A stretch of DNA of 64,000 nt from PALSA-505 sp036267135 (GTDB lineage Bacteria > Actinomycetota > Actinomycetes > Streptosporangiales > Streptosporangiaceae): positions 1-64,000 of the forward strand of contig DATAWQ010000026.1 in NCBI GenBank assembly GCA_036267135.1. Reading direction: 5' to 3'. Position 1 is the first letter of the stretch, and each line of letters begins with the position of its first letter. Positions 38,912 through 47,538 of the stretch are shown one piece after another. The notes under the pieces were generated by a model that saw only the letters and a list, made by a program, of their open reading frames with translations, made no database searches and was not told where the DNA came from. The position numbers were made by a program, and so were the translations under genes.

Positions 38912-39015
38912 CCACCCGCCGCGACACCCGTGCCTTCCGCCCCGGCCAGCCCGTTGACTGCGCCCCTGATCAGCCGTTGCGCGTCCCACGTCCGCTGGAG
39001 GTGACTCCGTGATGA
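38817..39015. repeat. 104-bp tandem duplication of the P450 3' end
   Basis: The segment starting GCGACACCTGCACCTTCCAC at 38817 recurs, diverged, as GCGACACCCGTGCCTTCCGC at 38921, and both copies end GATGACC (38907 and 39011). The offset is 104 throughout. Both copies encode the same peptide pattern, FxPGQPxDxAPxxPLRxPxxLEVT. Confidence 0.95.
38908..39012 (+). CDS. 34-residue ORF created by duplication of the P450 C-terminus
   Basis: ATG 38908 overlaps the P450 stop (ATGA), and its TGA (39010-39012) overlaps the ATG of the next gene in the same way. The peptide, MTTRRDTRAFRPGQPVDCAP then DQPLRVPRPLEVTP, repeats the last ~28 residues of the P450. It may have no function of its own but preserves translational coupling across the three genes. 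GC-rich third positions fit either view. Confidence 0.5.
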   Translation: MTTRRDTRAFRPGQPVDCAPDQPLRVPRPLEVTP

Positions 39016-39818
39016 CCGACCGCCACGACACGTTCGCCCGGCTGCACCGGCCCGGGCAGCCGCTCTTCTTGCCCAACGCCTGGGACTTCGCCACCGCGGC
39101 CACCCTGGCCCAGGCCGGCTTCGCCGCGATCGGCACCACGAGTTGCGGCGTGGCCATCGCGGCCGGCCAGCCCGACGCGACCGGCGCAGCCAGGGCCGAG
39201 ACCGTCGCCGTCGCGCAGCGGCTCGCCCCACTCCCGGTCCTGCTCACGGTGGACATGGAGGCCGGCTTCAGCGACGCCCCGCGCGAGGTCGCCGAGCTAG
39301 CCGCGGCCCTCAACGACACGGGCGTGGTTGGCATCAACATCGAAGACGGGCGTCCGGACGGCACACTCGGCCCCGTCGACCTGCACTGCGCCAAGATCGA
39401 GGCGATCAAGGCGGCCGTGCCCGGCCTGTTCGTGAACGCCAGGACGGACGCGTTCTGGCTGGCCGACCGGTCCGCCCCGCCGCCGGTGGACGAGGCGCGA
39501 CAGCGGGCCCGCGCCTACGCCGCCGCGGGCGCCGACGGCGTCTTCATCCCCGCGGTCGCCGACCCCGGCCTGGTCAAGACCCTCGCCGTCACGATCGACG
39601 CGCCGCTCAACGTCCTGTACCTGCCCGGCCAGCACACCCTGCCCGAACTCGCCGCCGCAGGCGCCGCCCGCGTCAGCACCGGCTCGCTGCTGTTCCGCGA
39701 GGCGCTGCGATGCGTCGTCGACACCGCCAACGCAGCCCTACACGACACCGTGCACCCCCACCCCGCCACCCCCACCTACGCCCAAGTCCAAGCCCTATTG
39801 TCTCCCGCCGCTCCCTGA
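39012..39818 (+). CDS. Isocitrate lyase / PEP mutase family enzyme
   Basis: 268 residues from ATG 39012 (or GTG 39009). It belongs to the ICL/PEPM TIM-barrel superfamily, small actinobacterial type often named phosphonomutase. Visible: FLPNAWDFATAATLAQAGFA, LLTVDMEAGFSDAPREVAEL, GVVGINIEDGRPDGTLGPVD and NARTDAFWLADRSA, then ADGVFIPAVADPGLVKTLA and RVSTGSLLFREAL. VDMEAGF and NIEDG hold the metal-binding acids. The catalytic Cys loop of isocitrate lyase (KKCGH) is absent, so a lyase on 2-methylisocitrate-like or oxaloacetate-like substrates or a mutase is possible. It is coupled to the P450 locus. Confidence 0.88.
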   Translation: MTDRHDTFARLHRPGQPLFLPNAWDFATAATLAQAGFAAIGTTSCGVAIAAGQPDATGAARAETVAVAQRLAPLPVLLTVDMEAGFSDAPREVAELAAALNDTGVVGINIEDGRPDGTLGPVDLHCAKIEAIKAAVPGLFVNARTDAFWLADRSAPPPVDEARQRARAYAAAGADGVFIPAVADPGLVKTLAVTIDAPLNVLYLPGQHTLPELAAAGAARVSTGSLLFREALRCVVDTANAALHDTVHPHPATPTYAQVQALLSPAAP

Positions 39819-39873
39819 CCCGCAGATGAAGCCGTCGCCCATCTGCCAGAAAACGTGTTCACCTTGATCGGTT

Positions 39874-39888
39874 GCGCACTTAGTGCGC
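39874..39888. promoter_or_regulatory. Operator-like palindrome
   Basis: GCGCACTTAGTGCGC is a perfect 7-bp palindrome around one T, in the most A/T-rich part of this intergenic region. It resembles a binding site for a dimeric repressor, but no regulator gene and no clear target promoter are adjacent. Confidence 0.3.
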
Positions 39889-39990
39889 GCAGATAAATAA
39901 CTCGCGTGTTGATCTTGACCGTGGAGTGACGTCCACGCAGGTCAAGACCGCGACGTCGGCGGCCAAACAGGCGGGTTATTTCTGGACGGG

Positions 39991-40062
39991 CACTTACCCC
40001 GCGCTGTGACCGAAAATGAGCTCGATATATACCTTTTGTACCCCCACAATACGGGATAAGTG
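39991..40062. repeat. Inverted-repeat element, copy 2
   Basis: CACTTACCCCG (39991-40001) and CGGGATAAGTG (40052-40062) are inverted with one mismatch, 72 bp end to end. The ends and the following TTGATCATGGTG (40066-40077) match copy 1 at 27962-28046. The interiors are both A/T-rich (GAAAATGAGCTCGATATATA here) and can be aligned. Confidence 0.7.
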
Positions 40063-40341
40063 TCGTTGATCATGGTGGGGATGGGGGTGGGGCGGCGATG
40101 AACAGGGTGGTGGTGAACCGGAGGTGAAGTATGGGGCGGTGGTGAACAGAGGGGTAAATGGGTTGCGGTGAACAGGGCACAGCCGCGTACGCGGGAATGG
40201 TGCTGAGGGTCTTGGGGTCTTGGGGTCTTGGCGGTGGGTGGTGGGTGGTGGGTGGTGGGGTGGGGCTCTTGGCGGTGGATGGTGGGGGTGGGGTTCTTGG
40301 TGATGGGGGTGAGGGTTTGGCGGTGGGGAATGAGGGCGGGT

Positions 40342-40370
40342 TTGACGGGGGGCTGTTGGATGGATACTGT
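40342..40370 (+). promoter_or_regulatory. groES-groEL promoter
   Basis: TTGACG (40342-40347), 17 bases, TACTGT (40365-40370): a good principal-sigma-type promoter placed just upstream of the CIRCE operator, so HrcA bound at CIRCE would overlap the start of transcription. Confidence 0.6.
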
Positions 40371-40376
40371 TCGGAA

Positions 40377-40403
40377 CTGGCACTCGCTAATGTAGAGTGC
40401 TAA
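40377..40403. promoter_or_regulatory. CIRCE operator (HrcA binding site)
   Basis: CTGGCACTC-N9-GAGTGCTAA. Against the consensus TTAGCACTC-N9-GAGTGCTAA the right arm is perfect and the left arm has three mismatches at its outer end. It lies between the promoter and groES, so groES-groEL is expected to be heat-inducible through HrcA. Confidence 0.9.
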
Positions 40404-40498
40404 CGCGACAAGGTTGGTCTGGCTCCCGCGACGGCAGGCCGCCATGGTCGCCTCTCAACCCATGTCTCATAAGCCTTTCCGGAGGGGGAGGTCAGATC

Positions 40499-40810
40499 GT
40501 GACGACCGCCACCAAGGTTGTTCTCAAACCACTCGAGGATCGGATCGTGGTCCGCACGCTTGAGGCGGAGCAGACCACGGCGTCCGGCCTGGTGATCCCG
40601 GACACCGCCAAGGAGAAGCCCCAAGAGGGCGAAGTCCTTGCGGTGGGCCCCGGCCGTTTCGACGACGCCGGTGCCAAGCGGGTCCCAATGGATGTCAAGG
40701 TCGGTGACATCGTGCTGTACAGCAAGTACGGCGGCACCGAGGTCAAGTACAGCGGCGAGGAGTACCTGGTGCTCTCCGCCCGCGACGTGCTGGCCATCAT
40801 CGAGAAGTAA
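40499..40810 (+). CDS. groES: Co-chaperonin GroES
   Basis: 103 residues from GTG 40499 with GGAGGGGGAGG upstream. The sequence matches Hsp10: LKPLEDRIVVRTLEAEQTTA, SGLVIPDTAKEKPQEGEVLA, the mobile-loop region, and DIVLYSKYGGTEVKYSGEEY. It caps GroEL and is transcribed from the CIRCE-controlled promoter. A 195-base gap separates it from groEL. Confidence 0.97.
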   Translation: MTTATKVVLKPLEDRIVVRTLEAEQTTASGLVIPDTAKEKPQEGEVLAVGPGRFDDAGAKRVPMDVKVGDIVLYSKYGGTEVKYSGEEYLVLSARDVLAIIEK

Positions 40811-41005
40811 CGATCCGCGCGGCAGGTGCGGCGTCCGCTTGCGGACGTTGCCAGCCCGCCGTTACCGCCCCGGGCTGCCCGGCCCTGGACCGGATCCGCT
40901 CTGGATCCCTTCTGGGACCCCGGGCCACCCGGGGCGGTTGTGCTACTAGACCAAAACAAGATCAGTCTTTTCGCAGAGCCTGACTGGATCGGAGTCCAAG
41001 GTCGC

Positions 41006-42631
<1,626 letters not shown>

Positions 42632-42635
42632 CTCC

Positions 42636-42664
42636 GGTTCCGGCCGTGACCCGCGGCCGGAACC
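42636..42664 (+). terminator. groEL terminator hairpin 1
   Basis: GGTTCCGGCCG (42636-42646) and CGGCCGGAACC (42654-42664) form a perfect 11-bp stem with a 7-base loop, starting five bases after the groEL stop. No T run. Confidence 0.75.
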
Positions 42665-42676
42665 ACGGATAGGCTA

Positions 42677-42720
42677 AGCTGCCACCGGCTGACTACCTTG
42701 TGTAGTCGCCGGTGGCAGCT
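42677..42720. terminator. groEL terminator hairpin 2
   Basis: AGCTGCCACCGGC (42677-42689) pairs with GCCGGTGGCAGCT (42708-42720), and inside it GACTAC (42691-42696) pairs with GTAGTC (42702-42707) around CTTGT. This is a 13+6 bp hairpin with a single bulged T, followed by CGCTTTTCGGG, so it could be a T-run terminator. It lies 12 bases after hairpin 1. Confidence 0.75.
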
Positions 42721-42862
42721 CGCTTTTCGGGCGCCGTCGCCGGATGAGCTGATCACCGGTATGACTTTCCGTGGCCAGGTCGGGTAGTGGGGGCATCTAC
42801 CTGGGCATCATGCTTTCGTGACGGAGGCATCTATTGCCGGGCGCACGCTCCCGGGGGAGAGC

Positions 42863-43444
42863 ATGGCAAGGCGTGCGGCACATGACAAGGCAGGTCTTCG
42901 GGATCTGGCCGATCTCGCGATAAGCGGGCAGCCCGAAGCCATCGAGAGCCTGCTCGTGCAGGTGAGACCGATGGTGGTGCGCTACTGCCGCGCCCGCCTC
43001 GGGCGGATATCGGGTCAGTATCACGTCGCGGACGACGTGGCCCAGGAGGTCTGCATCGCCGTTTTGTCGGCGCTGCCCAGGTACCGGGACATGGGCCGCC
43101 CGTTCGCGTCGTTCGTCTTCGGCATCGCCTCGCACAAGGTGGCCGACGCGGTCAGGACCGCGACCAGGTCCGCCGTGCCCACCGAGGATCTGCCGGACGG
43201 CCCGGACGAGCATCCGGGACCCGAAGAGATGGCGGTCGCCTGCATCGAGGCGCAGCGGGTCAGGGATCTGCTCGCCCGGCTCCCCAGCCATCTGCGCGAA
43301 CTGATCGTCCTCCGCGTGGTGGCGGGCCTGACCGCCGAGGAGACCGGTAATGTGCTCGGCATGTCAGCGGGGGCGGTACGCGTCGCCCAGCATCGGGCCT
43401 TGGCCCGGCTGCGGGCCATCGCGATACGGGAGTCAATGGCGTGA
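42863..43444 (+). CDS. sigD: ECF-type sigma factor, SigD/ShbA family
   Basis: 193 residues from ATG 42863 (GGGGGAG just upstream, spacing short); GTG 42818 would add 15. Sigma region 2 is visible in LLVQVRPMVVRYCRARLGRI and VADDVAQEVCIAVLSALPRY with FASFVFGIASHKVADAVRTA, and region 4 in LPSHLRELIVLRVVAGLTAE plus AVRVAQHRALARLRA. These segments closely follow mycobacterial SigD and streptomycete ShbA, which also lie between groEL1 and guaB. ShbA drives the principal sigma gene in Streptomyces; that role here is inferred. The stop overlaps the next GTG by four bases. Confidence 0.9.
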   Translation: MARRAAHDKAGLRDLADLAISGQPEAIESLLVQVRPMVVRYCRARLGRISGQYHVADDVAQEVCIAVLSALPRYRDMGRPFASFVFGIASHKVADAVRTATRSAVPTEDLPDGPDEHPGPEEMAVACIEAQRVRDLLARLPSHLRELIVLRVVAGLTAEETGNVLGMSAGAVRVAQHRALARLRAIAIRESMA

Positions 43445-44607
43445 CCGCAGGGGGCGGCTCCGTGCCGCCCGGTGGCCCCCGGCGAGGCGCTGACTCGCCG
43501 GAACCTGGGCCCGGGGGAACACGGTCCGAGCAGCCGATAAGCCTCGCCGACATCTGGCGGTCCGAGGCTCTCATCGACGCGCTCGGCGCCCGCCGCCGTG
43601 TCCCCTCCGACGCCAGGCGAGACCCGGTGGCCGAACTGCTGGCCGCGTTCACCGAGGATGTGGACACGGCCGCCGCGCCGGCCGCGATCGTGGCGCTGCC
43701 GCGCGCGGTCGGCCCTGGCCGGCCGGCGCGGTCGCGCCGCCGGACCGCCAAGGTGCCGGTGCGAGCCATGGCCGCAGGCCTGGCCGCCGCTATGGCCCTG
43801 ACCGGGCTGGCCTTCGCCGCTCGCCCGCCGCGCGCCACTCCGGCCGGCGCCGCGCCGCTCGCGGCGTCGCTGACGCCGGCCGTGCAGGGGGTGGGACACG
43901 TGGCTGGGGGCACGCGGCCGGGCCCGTCGGCCGCCACGGCACCACCGCACGCCACGGGCGCCAACGGCGGAGCCACGGCTTCCGGCGGCTCTGAGGGCGC
44001 AGGCAGCGGCTCGGTGGGCACCGGCGCCCAGGGCGGCCACATGTCCGCCGGCAGCAACGCCCAGAACGCCGCGCCCACGGGGACGGCCGGGCGGGGGCCC
44101 GCTGTTAGGAACGCCTGGAACAGCCAGAACACTGGGAATGGTGGCAATGGTGGGGGCGGGAACGGCGGGAATGGCGGCAGCGGTGGGGTCGGCAGTAACG
44201 GTGGGAGTGGCAGTAACGGTGGGAGTGGCAGTAACGGTGGGAGTGGCGGAACCGGAAAGAAGCACGGGACTGGTGGGTATGGTGGGGTTGCAGGGAATCG
44301 TGGGCATGGTGGGAGTGTCGGTAACGGTGGGAACAGTGGGTATGGCGGGACCAACGAGGGTGGCGGGACCAGCGGGAGTGGCGGGAACAAGGTCAGCTCA
44401 TCCAAGGCCAGCTCATCCAAGGCCAGCTCGGCAGGACTTAGTTCACGCAGTTCAGGTTCACGCAGGTCAGGTTCACGCGGGTCAAGTTCACCCCGATCCG
44501 GCTCGGGGAGCCACGCGCGGCGGACCACGGGCCAGCCGTGGCAGTTCTGGATGCGCGGTGGTAAGGCACCGAGGCCGCGACAGGCAGGGCCGGCCAGGCA
44601 GGGGTAG
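43441..44607 (+). CDS. RsdA-like anti-sigma factor with Gly/Ser-rich extracellular tail
   Basis: 388 residues with a GTG start coupled to the sigma gene. Residues ~33-78 (SLADIWRSEALIDALGARRR, DPVAELLAAFTEDVDTA) resemble the sigma-D-binding segment of mycobacterial RsdA (LLLDALA, LAALL, W/F-x2-D pattern). One membrane helix is at ~108-127 (VRAMAAGLAAAMALTGLAFA). The remaining ~260 residues are Ala/Gly/Asn/Ser-rich, with three identical SNGGSG units from an 18-bp DNA repeat and SSKAS repeats, ending in a basic Arg/Ser segment. The tail is outside the cell if the helix is a type II anchor. The anti-sigma role rests on position and this short segment. Confidence 0.72.
   Translation: MTAGGGSVPPGGPRRGADSPEPGPGGTRSEQPISLADIWRSEALIDALGARRRVPSDARRDPVAELLAAFTEDVDTAAAPAAIVALPRAVGPGRPARSRRRTAKVPVRAMAAGLAAAMALTGLAFAARPPRATPAGAAPLAASLTPAVQGVGHVAGGTRPGPSAATAPPHATGANGGATASGGSEGAGSGSVGTGAQGGHMSAGSNAQNAAPTGTAGRGPAVRNAWNSQNTGNGGNGGGGNGGNGGSGGVGSNGGSGSNGGSGSNGGSGGTGKKHGTGGYGGVAGNRGHGGSVGNGGNSGYGGTNEGGGTSGSGGNKVSSSKASSSKASSAGLSSRSSGSRRSGSRGSSSPRSGSGSHARRTTGQPWQFWMRGGKAPRPRQAGPARQG
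44191..44244. repeat. 18-bp x 3 tandem repeat in the anti-sigma gene
   Basis: GGCAGTAACGGTGGGAGT occurs three times exactly (44191-44208, 44209-44226, 44227-44244), in frame, encoding GSNGGS units of the extracellular tail. A 15-bp repeat (GCCAGCTCATCCAAG) occurs further on, around 44391-44425. Confidence 0.95.
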
Positions 44608-44751
44608 CGGGCACGCCCTGGCTGTGTGGGGCCGGGAGAAAGCAACTAGGGCGCGGTGCAAAGCCCGGCCGGACCAGGAGTCAGGCCGGGAGAGTAAGTG
44701 CGGCCCGGCCTCTAGGATGGATGCCACCCACTACCACCGCCGGGAGGCATC

Positions 44752-46239
44752 ATGGCCGACGATGTCAAGTTCGCCCCGCCGGGCCTGACCTTCGACGACG
44801 TGCTGCTGCTGCCGGCACACTCCACGATTATGCCGAGCGAGGCCGATCTGACCGCGCGGCTGACCCGCCGCATCACGCTGCGCATCCCGCTGATCTCCTC
44901 GGCCATGGACACCGTGACCGAGGCCAGGATGGCGGTGGCGATGGCCAGGCAGGGCGGCGCCGGGGTGCTGCACCGCAACCTCCCGGTGGAGGAGCAGGCG
45001 CAGCAGGTGGACATGGTGAAGCGGTCCGAGGCCGGGATGATCACCAATCCGGTGACCTGCCGTCCGGACGCCACCGTGGCCGAGGTCGAGGCGCTGTGCG
45101 CCACTTACCGCATCTCTGGCGTGCCGGTGACCGGCGAGGATGGCATCCTGCTCGGCATCGTCACCAACCGTGATATCCGCTTCGAAACCGACCATAGCCG
45201 CCCGGTGGCCGAGGTGATGACCCGGATGCCGCTGGTCACCGCGCCGGTCGGCGCGGCCGGCCACGAGGCGCTGGCCCTGCTCAAGCAGCACAAGATCGAA
45301 AAGCTGCCGCTGGTGGACGCCGGCGGCCGGCTGCGCGGCCTGATCACGGTCAAGGACTTCACCAAGAGCGAGAAGTTCCCGAACGCCACCAAGGATGCAG
45401 GCGGCCGGCTGGTGGTCGGCGGATCGATCGGGGTGGGCGAGGACGCCAAGCGGCGCGCCCAGGCGCTGATCGAGGCCGGCGTGGACTTCCTCGTGGTGGA
45501 CACTGCGCACGGGCACGCCCAGCCGGTGCTCGACATGGTCGCCCAGATCAAGGCCAACGCGCGGGTGGACGTGATCGGCGGGAACGTGGCGACCAGGGCC
45601 GGCGCCCAGGCGCTGATCGAGGTCGGCGCCGACGCCGTCAAGGTCGGCGTCGGGCCCGGTTCGATCTGCACCACGCGCGTGGTCGCCGGGGTCGGCGTCC
45701 CGCAGGTCACCGCCATCTACGAGGCCGCACAGGCGGCCGGCCCGGCCGGTATTCCGGTGATCGGCGACGGCGGCCTGCAGTACTCGGGGGACATCGCCAA
45801 GGCGATCGCGGCCGGCGCGGACACCGTCATGCTCGGCGGCCTGCTGGCCGGCTGTGAGGAGAGCCCGGGCGAGCGGGTCTTCGTCGGTGGCAAGCAGTAC
45901 AAGCTCTACCGGGGCATGGGCTCACTGGCCGCGATGCGTGGCCGCGAGGGCAGCCGGTCCTACTCCAAGGACAGGTACTTCCAGGACGACGTGCTGTCCG
46001 AGGACAAGCTCGTACCCGAAGGGGTCGAGGGCCAGGTGCCCTACCGCGGCCCGCTGGCGGCGGTGGCCACCCAGCTCACCGGTGGGCTGCGGGCCGCCAT
46101 GGGCTACTGCGGCGCCAGGACCGTCACCGACCTGCACGAGGCGAAGTTCATCCAGATCACCGGGGCCGGCCTCGCGGAAAGCCATCCGCACGACATCCAG
46201 ATGACGGTCGAAGCCCCGAACTACGCCGGGCGGAGCTAG
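44752..46239 (+). CDS. guaB: Inosine-5'-monophosphate dehydrogenase
   Basis: 495 residues, full length. GuaB oxidises IMP to XMP, the committed step to GMP. N-terminal GLTFDDVLLLPAHSTIMPSE; a CBS pair at about residues 95-215 (GMITNPVTCRPDATVAEVEA, VAEVMTRMPLVTAPVGAAGH); catalytic Cys in VGVGPGSICTTRVVAGVGVP; then GDGGLQYSGDIAKAIAAGAD and the flap with KYRGMGS-like LYRGMGSLAAMRGREGS. GGGAGGCATC lies upstream of the ATG. It is followed by guaB3, as in mycobacteria and streptomycetes. Confidence 0.98.
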   Translation: MADDVKFAPPGLTFDDVLLLPAHSTIMPSEADLTARLTRRITLRIPLISSAMDTVTEARMAVAMARQGGAGVLHRNLPVEEQAQQVDMVKRSEAGMITNPVTCRPDATVAEVEALCATYRISGVPVTGEDGILLGIVTNRDIRFETDHSRPVAEVMTRMPLVTAPVGAAGHEALALLKQHKIEKLPLVDAGGRLRGLITVKDFTKSEKFPNATKDAGGRLVVGGSIGVGEDAKRRAQALIEAGVDFLVVDTAHGHAQPVLDMVAQIKANARVDVIGGNVATRAGAQALIEVGADAVKVGVGPGSICTTRVVAGVGVPQVTAIYEAAQAAGPAGIPVIGDGGLQYSGDIAKAIAAGADTVMLGGLLAGCEESPGERVFVGGKQYKLYRGMGSLAAMRGREGSRSYSKDRYFQDDVLSEDKLVPEGVEGQVPYRGPLAAVATQLTGGLRAAMGYCGARTVTDLHEAKFIQITGAGLAESHPHDIQMTVEAPNYAGRS

Positions 46240-46267
46240 GGCGAGGGCGGCCCGATGAAAGCGGCCC

Positions 46268-46309
46268 AGTGAGGACAGCACAGTGAGGACAGCACGGTGA
46301 GGACAGCAC
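46268..46309. repeat. 14-bp x 3 tandem repeat upstream of guaB3
   Basis: AGTGAGGACAGCAC (46268-46281), AGTGAGGACAGCAC (46282-46295) and GGTGAGGACAGCAC (46296-46309), directly followed by GGTGACGC, which contains the guaB3 GTG start (46311). Each unit carries GTGAGGA, so each could act as a ribosome-binding site or as a spurious start. Confidence 0.95.
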
Positions 46310-46310
46310 G

Positions 46311-47438
46311 GTGACGCAGGTGGAGATCGGCCGCGGCAAGAGCGGCAGGCGCGCGTACTCCCTGGACGAGATCGGCCTGGTGCCGTCCCGCCGCACCAGG
46401 GACCCCGAAGATGTCTCCATCGCCTGGCAGATCGACGCCTACCGGTTCGAGCTGCCGCTGGTCGTCTGCCCGATGGACAGCGTGGTTTCGCCGCAGACCG
46501 CGATCGAGATCGGCAAGCTCGGCGGCCTGGCCGTGCTCGACCTCGAAGGACTGTGGACCAGGTACGAGAACCCCGACCCGCTGCTCGCCGAGATCGCCGA
46601 GCTGGACGAGACCGCGGCCACCCGCAGGCTGCAGGCCGTCTACGCCGAGCCGATCAAGGAAGAGCTGATCGGCCGCAGGATCGAGGAGATCCGCGCCGCC
46701 GGGGTCACCACGGCCGCGCGGCTGTCACCGCAGCGCACGGTCCGCTACTACAAGACGGTCGTCGACGCCGGCGTGGACATCTTCGTGATCCGCGGCACCA
46801 CGGTGTCCGCCGAGCACGTCTCGGGCCAGGCCGAGCCGCTCAACCTCAAGCGGTTCATCTACGAGCTCGACGTCCCGGTCATCGTCGGCGGCTGCGCCAC
46901 CTACACGGCCGCGCTGCACCTGATGCGGACCGGCGCGGCCGGCGTGCTGGCCGGCTTCGGCGGCGGCTCTGGCCACACGACCGCGGCGGTGCTCGGGGTC
47001 GCCGTGCCGATGGCTACCGTGATCGCCGACGTGGCCGCCGCCCGCCGGGACTACCTGGACGAGTCAGGCGGCCGCTACGTGCACGTGCTGGCCGACGGCG
47101 GGATGACCCGCAGCGGCGACATCACCAAGGCCGTGGCCTGCGGCGCGGACGCGGTGATGGTCGGTTCGCCGTTCGCCCGTGCGGCCCAGGCGCCCGGCCG
47201 TGGGTTCCACTGGGGCAGCGAGGCGCACCATCCCGAACTGCCCCGCGGCGCCCGGGTGAAGGTCGGCACGATCGGCTCGCTCGAGCAGATCCTGCACGGC
47301 CCTTCCACCGTGCCCGACGGCTCGATGAACCTGATGGGCGCGCTGCGCCGGTCGATGGCCACGGCCGGCTACTCCGACCTGAAGGAATTCCAGCGGGTCG
47401 AGGTCGTGGTCGCCCCGAGCAGCCGCCCCCGCGGCTAG
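46311..47438 (+). CDS. guaB3: GuaB3-family IMP dehydrogenase-related protein
   Basis: 375 residues with a GTG start. It has the IMPDH/GMPR barrel without CBS domains: KSGRRAYSLDEIGLVPSRRT, FELPLVVCPMDSVVSPQTAI, VIVGGCATYTAALHLMRTGA and LAGFGGGSGHTTAAVLGVAV with VLADGGMTRSGDITKAVACG. The loop that carries the catalytic Cys in IMPDH (GPGSICTT) is GFGGGSGHTT here, as in other actinobacterial GuaB3 proteins, so classical IMPDH chemistry is not expected at that site. It follows guaB by 71 bases, including the triple repeat. Confidence 0.93.
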   Translation: MTQVEIGRGKSGRRAYSLDEIGLVPSRRTRDPEDVSIAWQIDAYRFELPLVVCPMDSVVSPQTAIEIGKLGGLAVLDLEGLWTRYENPDPLLAEIAELDETAATRRLQAVYAEPIKEELIGRRIEEIRAAGVTTAARLSPQRTVRYYKTVVDAGVDIFVIRGTTVSAEHVSGQAEPLNLKRFIYELDVPVIVGGCATYTAALHLMRTGAAGVLAGFGGGSGHTTAAVLGVAVPMATVIADVAAARRDYLDESGGRYVHVLADGGMTRSGDITKAVACGADAVMVGSPFARAAQAPGRGFHWGSEAHHPELPRGARVKVGTIGSLEQILHGPSTVPDGSMNLMGALRRSMATAGYSDLKEFQRVEVVVAPSSRPRG

Positions 47439-47538
47439 GGCGGCGACCAGGCCTGACCTCGCCCGATCCGGATCTTCACCATTTCTTCACCGCGGGGCGG
47501 CGTCGCAACGGCCGCTACTCACGGGTACCGTTCGGAAT

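Larger units (their letters stand above)
39819..40376. other. Gene-free region with palindromes and G-rich repeats upstream of groES
   Basis: About 560 bases without credible coding. Left to right: a 15-bp palindrome (39874-39888) in unusually A/T-rich sequence (AGATAAATAACTCG); a stem CTTGACCGTGG / CCAC-GCA-GGTCAAG (39914-39946); the inverted-repeat element (39991-40062); imperfect GGTGGTGAACAG repeats (40080-40170); and a G-rich tract of GGGTCTT and GGTGGGTGGTGGG units (40206-40300). Confidence 0.6.

Noticed and set aside
39942..40445. 167-codon minus-strand frame upstream of groES
   Set aside because: It is generated by the GGTGGG-type repeats (His/Pro/Thr-rich product), covers the CIRCE and promoter and has no homology.
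44191..44244. CRISPR-like regular repeats
   Set aside because: The 18-bp units are contiguous without spacers and in frame in a Gly/Ser-rich protein tail. No CRISPR array was seen in the window.
46050..46075. Another copy of the GGTGGCCACC repeat in guaB (GCGGTGGCCACCCAGCTC)
   Set aside because: Only the 10-bp palindrome matches; neither the CGTTCAG arm nor the distal block is present.
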